A stretch of DNA of 64,000 nt, from contig JAGXSZ010000030.1 of assembly GCA_018333515.1 (NCBI GenBank), positions 245,978-309,977 of the forward strand, read 5' to 3'. Under the pieces are notes generated by a model that saw only the letters and a program-made list of their open reading frames with translations, ran no database searches and was not told the origin of the DNA. The position numbers and the translations under genes are program-made. The stretch is from Actinomycetota bacterium. GTDB lineage: Bacteria; Actinomycetota; Aquicultoria; Aquicultorales; Aquicultoraceae. Of this stretch, positions 26,371 through 35,037 are shown in pieces. Positions within the stretch are counted from its first letter, which is position 1, and each line of letters starts with the position of its first letter.

Positions 26371-26421
26371 TGCATGCCTGGACCGGGGGACGAACTGTTA
26401 AACCTCCGGTCCAGGCATGCA
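26371..26421. repeat. 19-bp inverted repeat between usp and LCIB gene
   Basis: Bases 26371-26389 (TGCATGCCTGGACCGG then GGG) are matched by the inverted 26403-26421 with one mismatch; the loop is 13 nt. There is no T-run, so it may be an attenuator or an operator-like cruciform controlling LCIB-mrp expression. No gene is supported in 26332-26642. Confidence 0.75.
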
Positions 26422-26642
26422 TCGCTGATGTTCTGTAAACCGCTAAAAATGTTCTTCTGTAAACTCCTCGATGCGCTGGTCTGTCAAGGCGAAATACATA
26501 TTGCCTCATCTAAAAATGTACCTCAAGAGGTGGCACGAAAGCTCCGGCTACAGGGGCGGCGGAGATATGCGCCGCGCAATGTTTCGAGCGCGAAAGTGCG
26601 ATGGCAGCTTGGGGTTGCTTCGGCGGAGAGTGCGGAGAAGTT

Positions 26643-27413
26643 ATGGTCAGGCAAAGGATCGAGCGCTATAATGTTGAAAAAGATAGGTATGGAAGGGAGA
26701 TTATGGGCACGGTTGATGTGTTGCGGTCGTATTTTAAAAATGTCGTGGACGAAACGACGTATATCGATGGGACGAGCGAGGCTTTGGGCAAGCTGGGATT
26801 TACCGCCGACAACAGCATAGCATGCGTCGGCGTCTGCCGGGACGAGATATCGCAGCCGCTGGTCGAAGCGGTCCGGCGAAATTGGGGTCTCACGTTCAAC
26901 CTTTCGAGCCTGGCGGCTATGTTTTTCGCGGGAAAGACCGGCTTGACGGCGGCGATGCACCACGCGCCCAATCTGGACGGAAGAGAGCGCTATGTCTTCT
27001 ATAGCTTTCCGCATATAGCAATCGATGACGACGGATGTATCGGTGTCTGCGTGCGGGATGGGAGATATGGCGGCTCGAGCGCCTGCGGGGCTCTAGGTAT
27101 TTTCCAAAAGATGGTCGCTGAAGGCACAGTCGATGAGACGATTTACATGGACGACCCGGAAATCAGCTTAATTAAGGCGCGCCTCACCAAGGAGATACCG
27201 GCGGGCGAAACGCCGGATCTGCTTCGAGTTACGAGAATCGCGCAGCGCGCGACCCAGGCCGACCTCGAGGCAGCGCTTGACGCTCTGGTCGACCGGGAGA
27301 AGAGCGACTACGCGGTTATTACCGGCATCCAGGTTCATGGTTCGGATGGTAATTATATTGCCCCGATAGAGGCTTATGCTTACGTAGACGCCATAAAGCA
27401 CGAGATAGCATAG
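26643..27413 (+). CDS. LCIB/LCIC-type beta-carbonic anhydrase
   Basis: A 256-residue protein of the limiting-CO2-inducible B (LCIB) family, a beta-carbonic-anhydrase fold known from algal carbon concentration and some bacteria. Family blocks are clear: IACVGVCRDE, NLSSLAAMFFAGKTG, HHAPNLDGRERYVFYSFPHIAI, SSACGALG, YAVITGIQVHG. The zinc ligands are read as the Cys of VCRDE, the His of FPHI and the Cys of SACGAL; the last two are 24 residues apart, as in LCIC. The Asp of CRDE is the expected catalytic partner. ATG 26643 follows GGAG by 5 nt; 26601 and 26703 are alternatives. It ends 23 bp before mrpE, so it likely belongs to the antiporter operon. Confidence 0.88.
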   Translation: MVRQRIERYNVEKDRYGREIMGTVDVLRSYFKNVVDETTYIDGTSEALGKLGFTADNSIACVGVCRDEISQPLVEAVRRNWGLTFNLSSLAAMFFAGKTGLTAAMHHAPNLDGRERYVFYSFPHIAIDDDGCIGVCVRDGRYGGSSACGALGIFQKMVAEGTVDETIYMDDPEISLIKARLTKEIPAGETPDLLRVTRIAQRATQADLEAALDALVDREKSDYAVITGIQVHGSDGNYIAPIEAYAYVDAIKHEIA

Positions 27414-27436
27414 CTTTTTGGATAATGGAAGGATTC

Positions 27437-27913
27437 ATGAGCTTCTTATTGACCGCTGTAGTCATGTTCATATTTTGGATGCTTCTTTCAGGGGAGTTCA
27501 GTTTTATACTGATTTTGTCCGGTGTTATATCGAGCCTGCTGGTCTCGTATTTATCACACGATCTTTTGGTCGGAAACGCGGATATTAAGCTTAGCGCGCT
27601 TAGGATCTATAGGTTTGTTAAGTATTTGCCGTGGCTCATGTGGCAAATTGTGCTTGCGAACTTCGATCTAGCATACCGTACTCTTCATCCCAGGATGCCG
27701 ATTGACCCAGGCATAATCACGTTCAAAAATGAGTTTAAGACAGAATTGGGAATGGTAACGCTCGCCAATTCTATAACTTTGACACCGGGCACAGTCACTA
27801 TCGAAGTCAACAAGAACGAATTTATTATTCATGCCATTGCAAAAGGCCCCGCGGAAAGCTTGATGGCCGGAGAGATGGAGCAGCGAGTAAAGAATATAGA
27901 AGGTTGTGGTTGA
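27437..27913 (+). CDS. mrpE: Mrp antiporter subunit E
   Basis: A 158-residue MnhE/MrpE family membrane protein with two or three N-terminal helices and the conserved NSITLTPGTVTIEV block. First structural gene of an E-F-G-B'-B-C-D-D-x-D operon. ATG 27437 follows GGAAGG; ATG 27425 is too close to any ribosome site. Overlaps the weak upstream reading of mrpF. Confidence 0.92.
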   Translation: MSFLLTAVVMFIFWMLLSGEFSFILILSGVISSLLVSYLSHDLLVGNADIKLSALRIYRFVKYLPWLMWQIVLANFDLAYRTLHPRMPIDPGIITFKNEFKTELGMVTLANSITLTPGTVTIEVNKNEFIIHAIAKGPAESLMAGEMEQRVKNIEGCG

Positions 27914-27915
27914 AG

Positions 27916-28170
27916 ATGTTTGAAGTTGCCGCCACGATTATCGTTTTAGCGGCGATTCTCGTTCTCTACAGGGCCGTAAAGGGTCCAAGGGTTTACGATA
28001 GGGCATTAGCGGTAAACGTTATAGGCACCAAGACGGTGGTCTTGATCGCCTTAATAGGGTTTATCGATGGTCGTCCGCACTTTCTGGACATCGCGCTTGT
28101 TTATGCGCTTATAAACTTCATTGCAACCATAGCGTTTCTTAAATACAGAGAAACGGGCGGGTTGGACTAG
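27916..28170 (+). CDS. mrpF: Mrp antiporter subunit F
   Basis: An 84-residue three-helix MrpF/MnhF protein with the family signature YRAVKGPRVYDRALAVNVIGTK. It begins 2 bp after mrpE ends. A TTG at 27904 is in frame, but ATG 27916 fits the family length. Confidence 0.92.
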   Translation: MFEVAATIIVLAAILVLYRAVKGPRVYDRALAVNVIGTKTVVLIALIGFIDGRPHFLDIALVYALINFIATIAFLKYRETGGLD

Positions 28171-28181
28171 AGAGGGCATGA

Positions 28182-28499
28182 ATGGATGCTAAAACGATTA
28201 TAACCGCTATTTTTTTGGTTCTCGGCTGCTTTTTCATCGTTGTGGCCTCCGTGGGAGTTGTGCGGTTTCCGGATTTTTATACCAGAATTCACCCCGCAGG
28301 CAAAGCCGATACCCTTGGACAGGTGCTCGTGTTTTTGGGGCTCATGGTTTACGAGGGGTTTTCGTTTATAAGCATAAAGCTCTTGATTATCACGGTGTTC
28401 ATATTTATCGCAAACCCGACGGCAACGCACGCTTTGGCAAAGGCCGCCTACTCGCAAGGCGTTGAACCGTGGAAAAAGGAAGACAAGGAGACTAAATGA
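28182..28499 (+). CDS. mrpG: Mrp antiporter subunit G
   Basis: A 105-residue three-helix MrpG/MnhG protein with the signature VGVVRFPDFYTRIHPAGKADTLGQ. Its TGA stop overlaps the ATG of the next gene (ATGA), showing tight coupling. Confidence 0.93.
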   Translation: MDAKTIITAIFLVLGCFFIVVASVGVVRFPDFYTRIHPAGKADTLGQVLVFLGLMVYEGFSFISIKLLIITVFIFIANPTATHALAKAAYSQGVEPWKKEDKETK

Positions 28500-29062
28500 T
28501 CGATTTATTACTCCTATTGTTTCTTGTAGTCTGCGCGGTCGTAGTAGTTCAAATGAAAGACTTGCTCAGCGCCGTCATAATGCTCGGGGCTTACAGCCTT
28601 ATAATGGCCGTGGTGTGGACGAGGCTTAACGCCGTTGATGTTGCCTTTACCGAGGCTTCCGTCGGGGCGGGGATTACTACCATGCTGCTGATAGCGGCAT
28701 TGAGCAGAACAAAAAGAGGCGAGGCGAGCAATAACACTAGCGATAAACGGTTGAAATCATCGCGTCATCAAGTACCGGCTTTAATACTGGTACTTATTAC
28801 GGGCGCTGTCTTAATCTACGGCACTATCGATATGCCGAACTTTGGAGACCCCAACGCGCCCGCAAATCTTCACGTAGCCCCAAGGTATATAGAAAAATCA
28901 TATAAAGAGACCGGGGTCGTTAATTTTGTCACAGCTGTTCTTGCAAGCTATAGAGGATACGATACTCTTGGTGAAACGACGGTTATATTCACCGCTGGAA
29001 TATGCGTGGTTTTGCTTCTGAGAAAAAACGACGGTGCGTCTGGGCGGAAGAGTCAACGATGA
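28496..29062 (+). CDS. DUF4040 / MbhDE-like Mrp subunit
   Basis: A 188-residue membrane protein combining a DUF4040 (MbhD-like) N-terminal half with three helices (AYSLIMAVVWTRLNAVDVAFTEASVG) and an MbhE-like C-terminal part (VVNFVTAVLASYRGYDTLGETTVIFTAG). In classical Mrp these parts form the end of MrpA; here they are a separate gene, as in Mbh-type systems. It overlaps mrpB by 4 bp. Confidence 0.88.
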   Translation: MIDLLLLLFLVVCAVVVVQMKDLLSAVIMLGAYSLIMAVVWTRLNAVDVAFTEASVGAGITTMLLIAALSRTKRGEASNNTSDKRLKSSRHQVPALILVLITGAVLIYGTIDMPNFGDPNAPANLHVAPRYIEKSYKETGVVNFVTAVLASYRGYDTLGETTVIFTAGICVVLLLRKNDGASGRKSQR

Positions 29063-29523
29063 CAGTTCCCGGGAGAGACAGGACAACGCGAGGACATATA
29101 GTAGGCGAGCATGTAATCGGAAGAACCGTTGCGAAGTTACTAATTCCTTTTATACAGCTTTATGGCTTTTATGTCATAGCCCACGGTGAGCTTGGCCCCG
29201 GCGGTGGATTCCAGGGCGGTGTTATTTTGGGAGCGAGCATAATCCTCTATACGCTTGCGTTTGATATAGAGGCGGCGAGAAAGAGGCTATCTCAAAAGGT
29301 AAGCGACCTTCTGAGTTCGACAGGTGTATTGATATACGGCGGCATCGGCTTGTTGTGTATAGCAGCAGGTGGAGCCTATCTAGAATATGGCAAACTACCA
29401 TTAGGCGACGCGGCGTTCGCCAGCCACTTAGGTATCTACGGAATTGAAATAGGCGTCGGCATTACGGTAGCCGCGGTGATGATAACGATATTTTTTGAGA
29501 CGGCGAGGCGAGAAGATGCTTGA
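29059..29523 (+). CDS. mrpB: Mrp antiporter subunit B
   Basis: A 154-residue MnhB-domain protein with four helices and the signature HGELGPGGGFQGGVILGAS. ATG 29059 overlaps the previous stop; an in-frame upstream start at 29002 would overlap far more. Ends overlapping mrpC by 8 bp. Confidence 0.92.
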   Translation: MTVPGRDRTTRGHIVGEHVIGRTVAKLLIPFIQLYGFYVIAHGELGPGGGFQGGVILGASIILYTLAFDIEAARKRLSQKVSDLLSSTGVLIYGGIGLLCIAAGGAYLEYGKLPLGDAAFASHLGIYGIEIGVGITVAAVMITIFFETARREDA

Positions 29524-29890
29524 GTTCATCGCGGGGAAATATAATTATTGGATACATGTAACGCTTATGATGATCGGCTTTTATGCGATTATAGCCAAAG
29601 GAAACCTGATCAAGAAGGTAATAGGAATGAATATCTTCCAGACGGCGGTATTCCTGTTTTATATTTCAATCTCAAAAGTAAAAGGGGGGACCGCCCCGAT
29701 TGTGTGGGATGAGGCTGTTTTATACAACAACCCTCTGCCCCACGTTTTAATTCTTACCGCGATCGTTGTCTCCGTCAGCACGACAGCGGTCGCCCTGGCT
29801 CTAATCATCAGAATATACAGGGAATATGGAACAATAGAAGAGGACGAAATTCTGGCGATGGGTGGGGAAAGGATAAATGCGCAAAGATGA
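29516..29890 (+). CDS. mrpC: Mrp antiporter subunit C
   Basis: A 124-residue NuoK-like MrpC/MnhC subunit with three helices and the signature GNLIKKVIGMNIFQTAVFLFY. ATG 29516 (MLEFIAGKYNYW) suits the family. Ends in TGA, overlapping mrpD by 4 bp. Confidence 0.92.
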   Translation: MLEFIAGKYNYWIHVTLMMIGFYAIIAKGNLIKKVIGMNIFQTAVFLFYISISKVKGGTAPIVWDEAVLYNNPLPHVLILTAIVVSVSTTAVALALIIRIYREYGTIEEDEILAMGGERINAQR

Positions 29891-31374
29891 ACATAGCGGA
29901 GCACTTTCCGGTACTAGTTATTGTAATACCTCTGCTATCGGCGGTCATAATTCCGGTTGTTGGGCGAAACAACACTCTCTATAGCTGGTATATAACGGTC
30001 GCAGTCACCCTCTCATGCTTTTTAATCTCCCTTTCGTTACTCAATACAGTGATGAGCAAAGGGAAGATAAGTTACTGGCTCGGTGGTTGGGAGCCTCCAT
30101 GGGGTATCGAGTATGTTGTCGATTATCTCAATGCTTTTGTTCTCATCGTTGTAGCGTTCATAGCCTTTATCGTCTCGCTGTATGCTAAGAAAAGCGTCGA
30201 GAAAGAGATCGATGAGAACAAGATAACGCCTTTTTATTCAATATACTTGCTGTTTGTCGCGGGACTTATGGGCATCGTTATAACCGGCGATATATTCAAC
30301 TTATATGTCTTCCTGGAAATCGCGTCTCTTGCGGGGTATGCCCTTATTGCGGTGGGAAGGAAAAGAGCCGCGCTCATGGCGAGCTATAACTACCTGATAC
30401 TCGGCACAATCGCCGCGACATTCATATTGCTCGGCATCGGCTATCTCTATATGGTGACCGGCACCCTCAATATGGCTGATTTACGGGATAGGCTGCCGAT
30501 GCTTTACGAGTCTAGGGTCGTGCGCACCGCCTTCGCATTTTTTACGGTGGGCTTAAGCTTAAAGCTGGCGCTCTTTCCTCTCCATGCCTGGCTTCCAAAT
30601 GCTTATACCTATGCGCCATCGGTTGTAAGCGCCATAATGGCCGCGACCGCCACAAAGGTCGGCGCCTATGCTTTGCTGCGGGTTATGTTTACGGTGTTTA
30701 AGCCGGAGTTCGATCTGCAGGTTGTGCCGGTTACAAAAATACTGATCGTTCTCGCTCTTATCGCCATAATTGCCGGCTCGGTGCTGGCTGTCGCTCAGAC
30801 AAATCTCAAAAGGATGCTCGCCTACTCCAGTGTCGGCCAGATAGGCTATATAGTTTTGGGCGCCGCGCTTGCCAATCAAGTCGCCATGACCGGAAGTCTT
30901 CTTCATATTTTAAACCACAGCCTGATGAAGGGGGCGTTATTTCTGGCGGTCGGGGCGGTCGTTTACAAGCTGGGGATAGAAGAAATTTCAGGCCTTAAGG
31001 GCATGGGAAAAAAGATGCCTTTTACCATGGCTGCCTTTACAGTCGGGGGTATTTCGATGATAGGCGTGCCGCTTACAGTCGGTTTTGTTAGCAAATGGTA
31101 TATTGTGCTTGGGGCATTAGCCTCTGATATGTGGTTTATCGTCCCCGTAATTCTTCTTAGCTCGTTGCTGACTGCCGTATATTTTTGGAGAATCATCGAG
31201 GGGATATATTTCGCGGTGCCGGACGGGGCCGGCCAGATAAGAGACGATGCTCCGCTCGGTCTGCTCGTGCCGACCATGGTGCTTGCGGGGCTTTGCATAT
31301 TTTTCGGGGTCGCGGCTGTTATCCCGGCATCGATAGCGGGTAAGGCGGCGAATATGCTCTTGGGAGGTGTGTAA
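29887..31374 (+). CDS. mrpD: Mrp antiporter subunit D (first)
   Basis: A 495-residue NuoM/N-like ion-translocating subunit with about 14 helices. Key features: GDIFNLYVFLEI with the conserved Glu, LALFPLHAWLPNAY, ATATKVGAYALL with the channel Lys, and LNHSLMKGALF. Ends one base into the next gene's ATG. One of three paralogous D-type subunits. Confidence 0.94.
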   Translation: MNIAEHFPVLVIVIPLLSAVIIPVVGRNNTLYSWYITVAVTLSCFLISLSLLNTVMSKGKISYWLGGWEPPWGIEYVVDYLNAFVLIVVAFIAFIVSLYAKKSVEKEIDENKITPFYSIYLLFVAGLMGIVITGDIFNLYVFLEIASLAGYALIAVGRKRAALMASYNYLILGTIAATFILLGIGYLYMVTGTLNMADLRDRLPMLYESRVVRTAFAFFTVGLSLKLALFPLHAWLPNAYTYAPSVVSAIMAATATKVGAYALLRVMFTVFKPEFDLQVVPVTKILIVLALIAIIAGSVLAVAQTNLKRMLAYSSVGQIGYIVLGAALANQVAMTGSLLHILNHSLMKGALFLAVGAVVYKLGIEEISGLKGMGKKMPFTMAAFTVGGISMIGVPLTVGFVSKWYIVLGALASDMWFIVPVILLSSLLTAVYFWRIIEGIYFAVPDGAGQIRDDAPLGLLVPTMVLAGLCIFFGVAAVIPASIAGKAANMLLGGV

Positions 31375-32846
31375 TGGAGGTGGTTCAGTCGGCAATGCCT
31401 CTTTACGCCATAGCCGTATCGCTCGTCGCGGTTGTTTTGATTGGAATTTCAGGTAAAAAACCTAATATACGGGAATTTTGGACCATCGCCGCCGCAGTAA
31501 CGAAATTCGCGATCGTAGTATCGATGCTGCCGGTTGTTCTTGAGGGAAAAGTCATAGAGTATTTCCTGGTCAGCGTTGTCCCGGGGCTTGATATTGAGTT
31601 TAAGGTCGATGCTTTGGGGATATTTTTTGCGCTGACGGCGTCTTTTCTCTGGATTATTACGTCATTCTACTCGATTGGGTATGTAAGGGCGCTGAAGGAA
31701 CACGCACAGACAAGATATTTTATGTTTTTTGCCGTCGCGCTCTCCGCGACCATAGGTGTCGCGTTTTCGGCGAATATGTTCACGACGTTCATCTTCTACG
31801 AGATTATAACGTTCTCCACGTTTCCGCTCGTCGCCCACAAAGGGACCGCGGAGGCGCTTAAGGGCGCGAGGAGATATCTTACATATTTACTCGGTATGTC
31901 GGTAGCTTTTCAGTTGTTTGCCATAATTCTTACTTATAACGCGGCGGGCACGCTCGATTTTGCAAGCCACGGGATACTTGCGGGAAAAGGTTCGGACCTG
32001 CTGCTGGCCGCGATTTTTGTGCTCTTTATGGCGGGGATAGCCAAAGCGGCCATGATGCCGTTTCATTCGTGGCTTCCCGCCGCAATGGTCGCGCCGACAC
32101 CGGTGAGCGCCCTTTTGCACGCCGTTGCGGTAGTCAAAACCGGCGTATTCGTTGTTTTAAAGGTCGTTCTAAATATTTTCGGCGTAAACCTTTTATCGCA
32201 GCTTGGGATGGGCGCGGTCCTCGCGTATTTCGCGTCTTTTACAATAATTACGGCATCGATTATGGCGTTAAGGCAGGATAACCTGAAGGCGCGCCTCGCG
32301 TATTCAACGGTATCCCAGCTTTCTTTTGTAATGCTCGGCGTCGGGCTTCTGACACTATCGGGCATAACGGGCAGCATTATGCATATCGCGTTGCACGCGT
32401 TTGGCAAGATAACACTCTTCTTTGCGGCCGGAGCGATATATGTCGCCGCCCACAAGACTAAGGTGAGCGAACTCAACGGCATAGGCAGGCAGATGCCGTT
32501 TACGATGGCGGCTTTTACGGTCGGTGCGCTCTCCATGATAGGCATCCCGCCGTTGGGCGGCTTTTTGAGCAAGTGGTACATAGGAATGGGAGCCATTGAG
32601 GCCGGAATGTTGCCTATTATTGCTGTGATTGCGACGAGCACGATACTTAATGCCGCCTATTTTCTGCCGATAGTGCATGCCGCGTTTTTTAAAGAACTAC
32701 CACCGGGAGAAAGGGCAAAGAGACATGAAGCGCCGGCCATTATGGTAATACCGCTTACGCTGACGGCCGCGGGTGTATTGGTGTTGTTCGTCCGGCCGTC
32801 AATATTTCTTAAGCTTGCTAAGATGGTTGCGGCCGGTGTGATGTAG
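31374..32846 (+). CDS. Mrp antiporter subunit D (second)
   Basis: A 490-residue D-type paralogue. It shows FIFYEIITFSTFPLV (conserved Glu), AAMMPFHSWLPAAMVAPTPVSALLHAVAVVKTG (Lys of the proton path) and IALHAFGKITLFFAAG. Its PTPVSALLHA block is closer to NuoL/MrpA-type sequences than the first D. With the separate DUF4040 gene it may stand in for MrpA. Confidence 0.92.
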   Translation: MEVVQSAMPLYAIAVSLVAVVLIGISGKKPNIREFWTIAAAVTKFAIVVSMLPVVLEGKVIEYFLVSVVPGLDIEFKVDALGIFFALTASFLWIITSFYSIGYVRALKEHAQTRYFMFFAVALSATIGVAFSANMFTTFIFYEIITFSTFPLVAHKGTAEALKGARRYLTYLLGMSVAFQLFAIILTYNAAGTLDFASHGILAGKGSDLLLAAIFVLFMAGIAKAAMMPFHSWLPAAMVAPTPVSALLHAVAVVKTGVFVVLKVVLNIFGVNLLSQLGMGAVLAYFASFTIITASIMALRQDNLKARLAYSTVSQLSFVMLGVGLLTLSGITGSIMHIALHAFGKITLFFAAGAIYVAAHKTKVSELNGIGRQMPFTMAAFTVGALSMIGIPPLGGFLSKWYIGMGAIEAGMLPIIAVIATSTILNAAYFLPIVHAAFFKELPPGERAKRHEAPAIMVIPLTLTAAGVLVLFVRPSIFLKLAKMVAAGVM

Positions 32847-32891
32847 GGTGCCGGATGTGCCACATGAATTCCAACAGAAGGGAACACCTTG

Positions 32892-33143
32892 ATGAGCGGG
32901 CAGAACAATAAGCATACTTTGGATATGTCTAAAAATCTAAAGAGGCTCTTGTATGGTTTTTATGCAATACTCGTCTTACTGATTGTTGTCGATTTGTTCA
33001 TCCCCAAACACCCACACTTCTCATGGGAAAAGTACCCATCGTTTTATGGGGCATATGGATTTTTTGCTTGTGTGGGGCTCGTTCTGGCAGCAAAATATCT
33101 TCTGCGAAAGGTTGTTATGAGGGAGGAGGATTACTATGATTAG
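32892..33143 (+). CDS. small two-helix membrane protein in mrp operon
   Basis: An 83-residue protein with two helices (about 18-36 and 50-70) separated by a Pro/His-rich loop (PKHPHFSWEKYPSFYGAYGF). It lies between the second and third D-type subunits, overlaps the third by 8 bp and is preceded by AGAAGGGAA. Probably a small complex subunit; no family name recalled. Confidence 0.75.
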   Translation: MSGQNNKHTLDMSKNLKRLLYGFYAILVLLIVVDLFIPKHPHFSWEKYPSFYGAYGFFACVGLVLAAKYLLRKVVMREEDYYD

Positions 33144-34929
33144 CATGCTTCCCCCGGCGGCGATATTTATCGTCGGCGCGTTTCTCGTGCCGTTTTTTAA
33201 GGGTAGGGTCAAATCCGCGTACCTGCTAATTTTGCCGGGCGTCGCTTTTATAAATCTGTTAAATATCCCGGAGGGGACGCATTGGGTCGTTCGTTTCCTG
33301 GAATACAGCATAACTTTTGGTAAAGTCGACAAGCTAAGCATGGCCTTCGGCTACATATTCATACTGATAACCTTTATCGCAAACCTATACGCACTCTATG
33401 TGAAAGATAACGGGCAGCACGTGGCGGCGCTGCTTTATGCCGGAAGCGCAATAGGGGCTGTTTTTGCGGGCGACATGTTAGCGCTCTTTGTATTCTGGGA
33501 GATAATGGCAGTAACGGCGACATACCTAATTTGGGCGAGTAGAACAAAGGCTTCTTATGGCGCGGGGTTTAGATATCTTTTAGTTCATATATTTGGGGGT
33601 CTTTGTTTTCTCGCAGGCGTAATCCTGCTTGTAAGCAATACCGGCTCAATCGAATTTGGGTATATTGGCTTAAACGGATTAGCATCCTATTTGATATTTC
33701 TTGGGTTCGGCATAAACGCCGCCTTCCCGGTTTTGCATGCCTGGTTGCCTGACGCATATCCCGAGGCGACCGTTACGGGCGCGGTGTTCCTAAGCGCCTT
33801 TACCACTAAAACGGCGGTCTACGTGCTGGCAAGGGCGTATCCCGGCGCCGATATTTTGATATGGATTGGGGCAGCTATGGCAGTGTTTCCCATGTTTTAT
33901 GCGCTTATCGAGAACGACCTGCGAAAAGTGCTTTCTTACGGTCTTATTAGTCAGCTTGGATTCATGGTGGTTGGAGTTGGGATTGGAACGGGTCTATCCC
34001 TAAACGGCACGGTTGCTCACGCTTTTAGCGGTATTTTATATATGGCACTTCTTTTCATGTCTATGGGCGCTGTTTTACATCAGACCGGTAAGATTAACGC
34101 CACGGATTTAGGTGGTCTGTACAAGACCATGCCGTTAACGGCCATATTTTGCGTAATAGGCGCCGCGTCGATCTCCGCATTTCCATTTTTCAGTGGATTT
34201 GTAAGTAAATCGATGATCGTAAGCGCCTCGGGCTATGAGGGCTTAGCCGCCCTATGGCTTGTTTTAATATTTGCTTCCGCGGGCGTCCTTCATTACTCAG
34301 GCATTAGAATACCGTATTCTGCATTTTTCGGACGTGATTCGGGGATAAGGACAAAAGAAGCGCCGTTTAACATGCTTCTTGCCATGGGTATTGCGGCTTT
34401 CTTGTCTGTTTTTATAGGCGTTTTTCCGGGCGCCCTCTACAGCATTCTTCCATTCCCGGTCGATTATGTGCCGTATACGGCTGCGCACGTCATAGATCAA
34501 CTTCAGTTGTTGCTCTTCTCAGCGTTGGCGTTTACGCTTCTGATGTTGTCGAGAGTTTATCCCGCGGAAATAAGGGCCGTTAATCTCGACACAGACTGGT
34601 TCTACCGTAAAGGCGCCGGAGTTCTTATGTGGCTTGTAGGCAACCCTATGGCTAAAGTGGGGGCGGCTATTAATAGGGCGGCTTTTGAGACCGTCCCCAC
34701 ATCTTTAGGCTGGGCGAGTAAAAATCCGCAGGCGGCTTTAAAGATCGCATGGGATACCGTGCTTTTGCAGTTCGGTAGCCAAGAGAGAAGAGCGGAGATT
34801 GCCGAGCGGATTAAAAGAGAAAAAGAGATTTACCCCGGCGATATAGTCAAACATTGGCCCATTGGCACAACGGTGCTGTGGGTGACGCTGTTTTTATTCG
34901 CGTACCTACTGGTATATTATTTGTCTTAA
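33136..34929 (+). CDS. Mrp antiporter D/NuoL-like subunit (third)
   Basis: A 597-residue NuoL/MrpD-like subunit: FVFWEIMAVTATYLIW (Glu), NAAFPVLHAWLPDAYPEATVTGAVFLSAFTTKTAVYVLAR (Lys), VAHAFSGILYMALLFMSMG. After the 14-helix core it has a cytoplasmic stretch (about 500-570) and a final helix at the C-terminus, like the extended arm seen in NuoL-type subunits. ATG follows GGAGGA. Last gene of the operon. Confidence 0.92.
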   Translation: MISMLPPAAIFIVGAFLVPFFKGRVKSAYLLILPGVAFINLLNIPEGTHWVVRFLEYSITFGKVDKLSMAFGYIFILITFIANLYALYVKDNGQHVAALLYAGSAIGAVFAGDMLALFVFWEIMAVTATYLIWASRTKASYGAGFRYLLVHIFGGLCFLAGVILLVSNTGSIEFGYIGLNGLASYLIFLGFGINAAFPVLHAWLPDAYPEATVTGAVFLSAFTTKTAVYVLARAYPGADILIWIGAAMAVFPMFYALIENDLRKVLSYGLISQLGFMVVGVGIGTGLSLNGTVAHAFSGILYMALLFMSMGAVLHQTGKINATDLGGLYKTMPLTAIFCVIGAASISAFPFFSGFVSKSMIVSASGYEGLAALWLVLIFASAGVLHYSGIRIPYSAFFGRDSGIRTKEAPFNMLLAMGIAAFLSVFIGVFPGALYSILPFPVDYVPYTAAHVIDQLQLLLFSALAFTLLMLSRVYPAEIRAVNLDTDWFYRKGAGVLMWLVGNPMAKVGAAINRAAFETVPTSLGWASKNPQAALKIAWDTVLLQFGSQERRAEIAERIKREKEIYPGDIVKHWPIGTTVLWVTLFLFAYLLVYYLS

Positions 34930-35037
34930 CGTGTGGATGGGTCGCGTCGATGCCGCAAACTATATTATAAGCTGGGGGATGAGCGGGGGGAGCGTTATCG
35001 GAGGCTCCAGGATTTTGCGGATGCTCTTACTGTGCTC

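Noticed and set aside
26347..26820. 157-residue frame across the usp-LCIB gap
   Set aside because: Runs through the 19-bp hairpin and overlaps LCIB in another frame; composition is that of a shadow frame.
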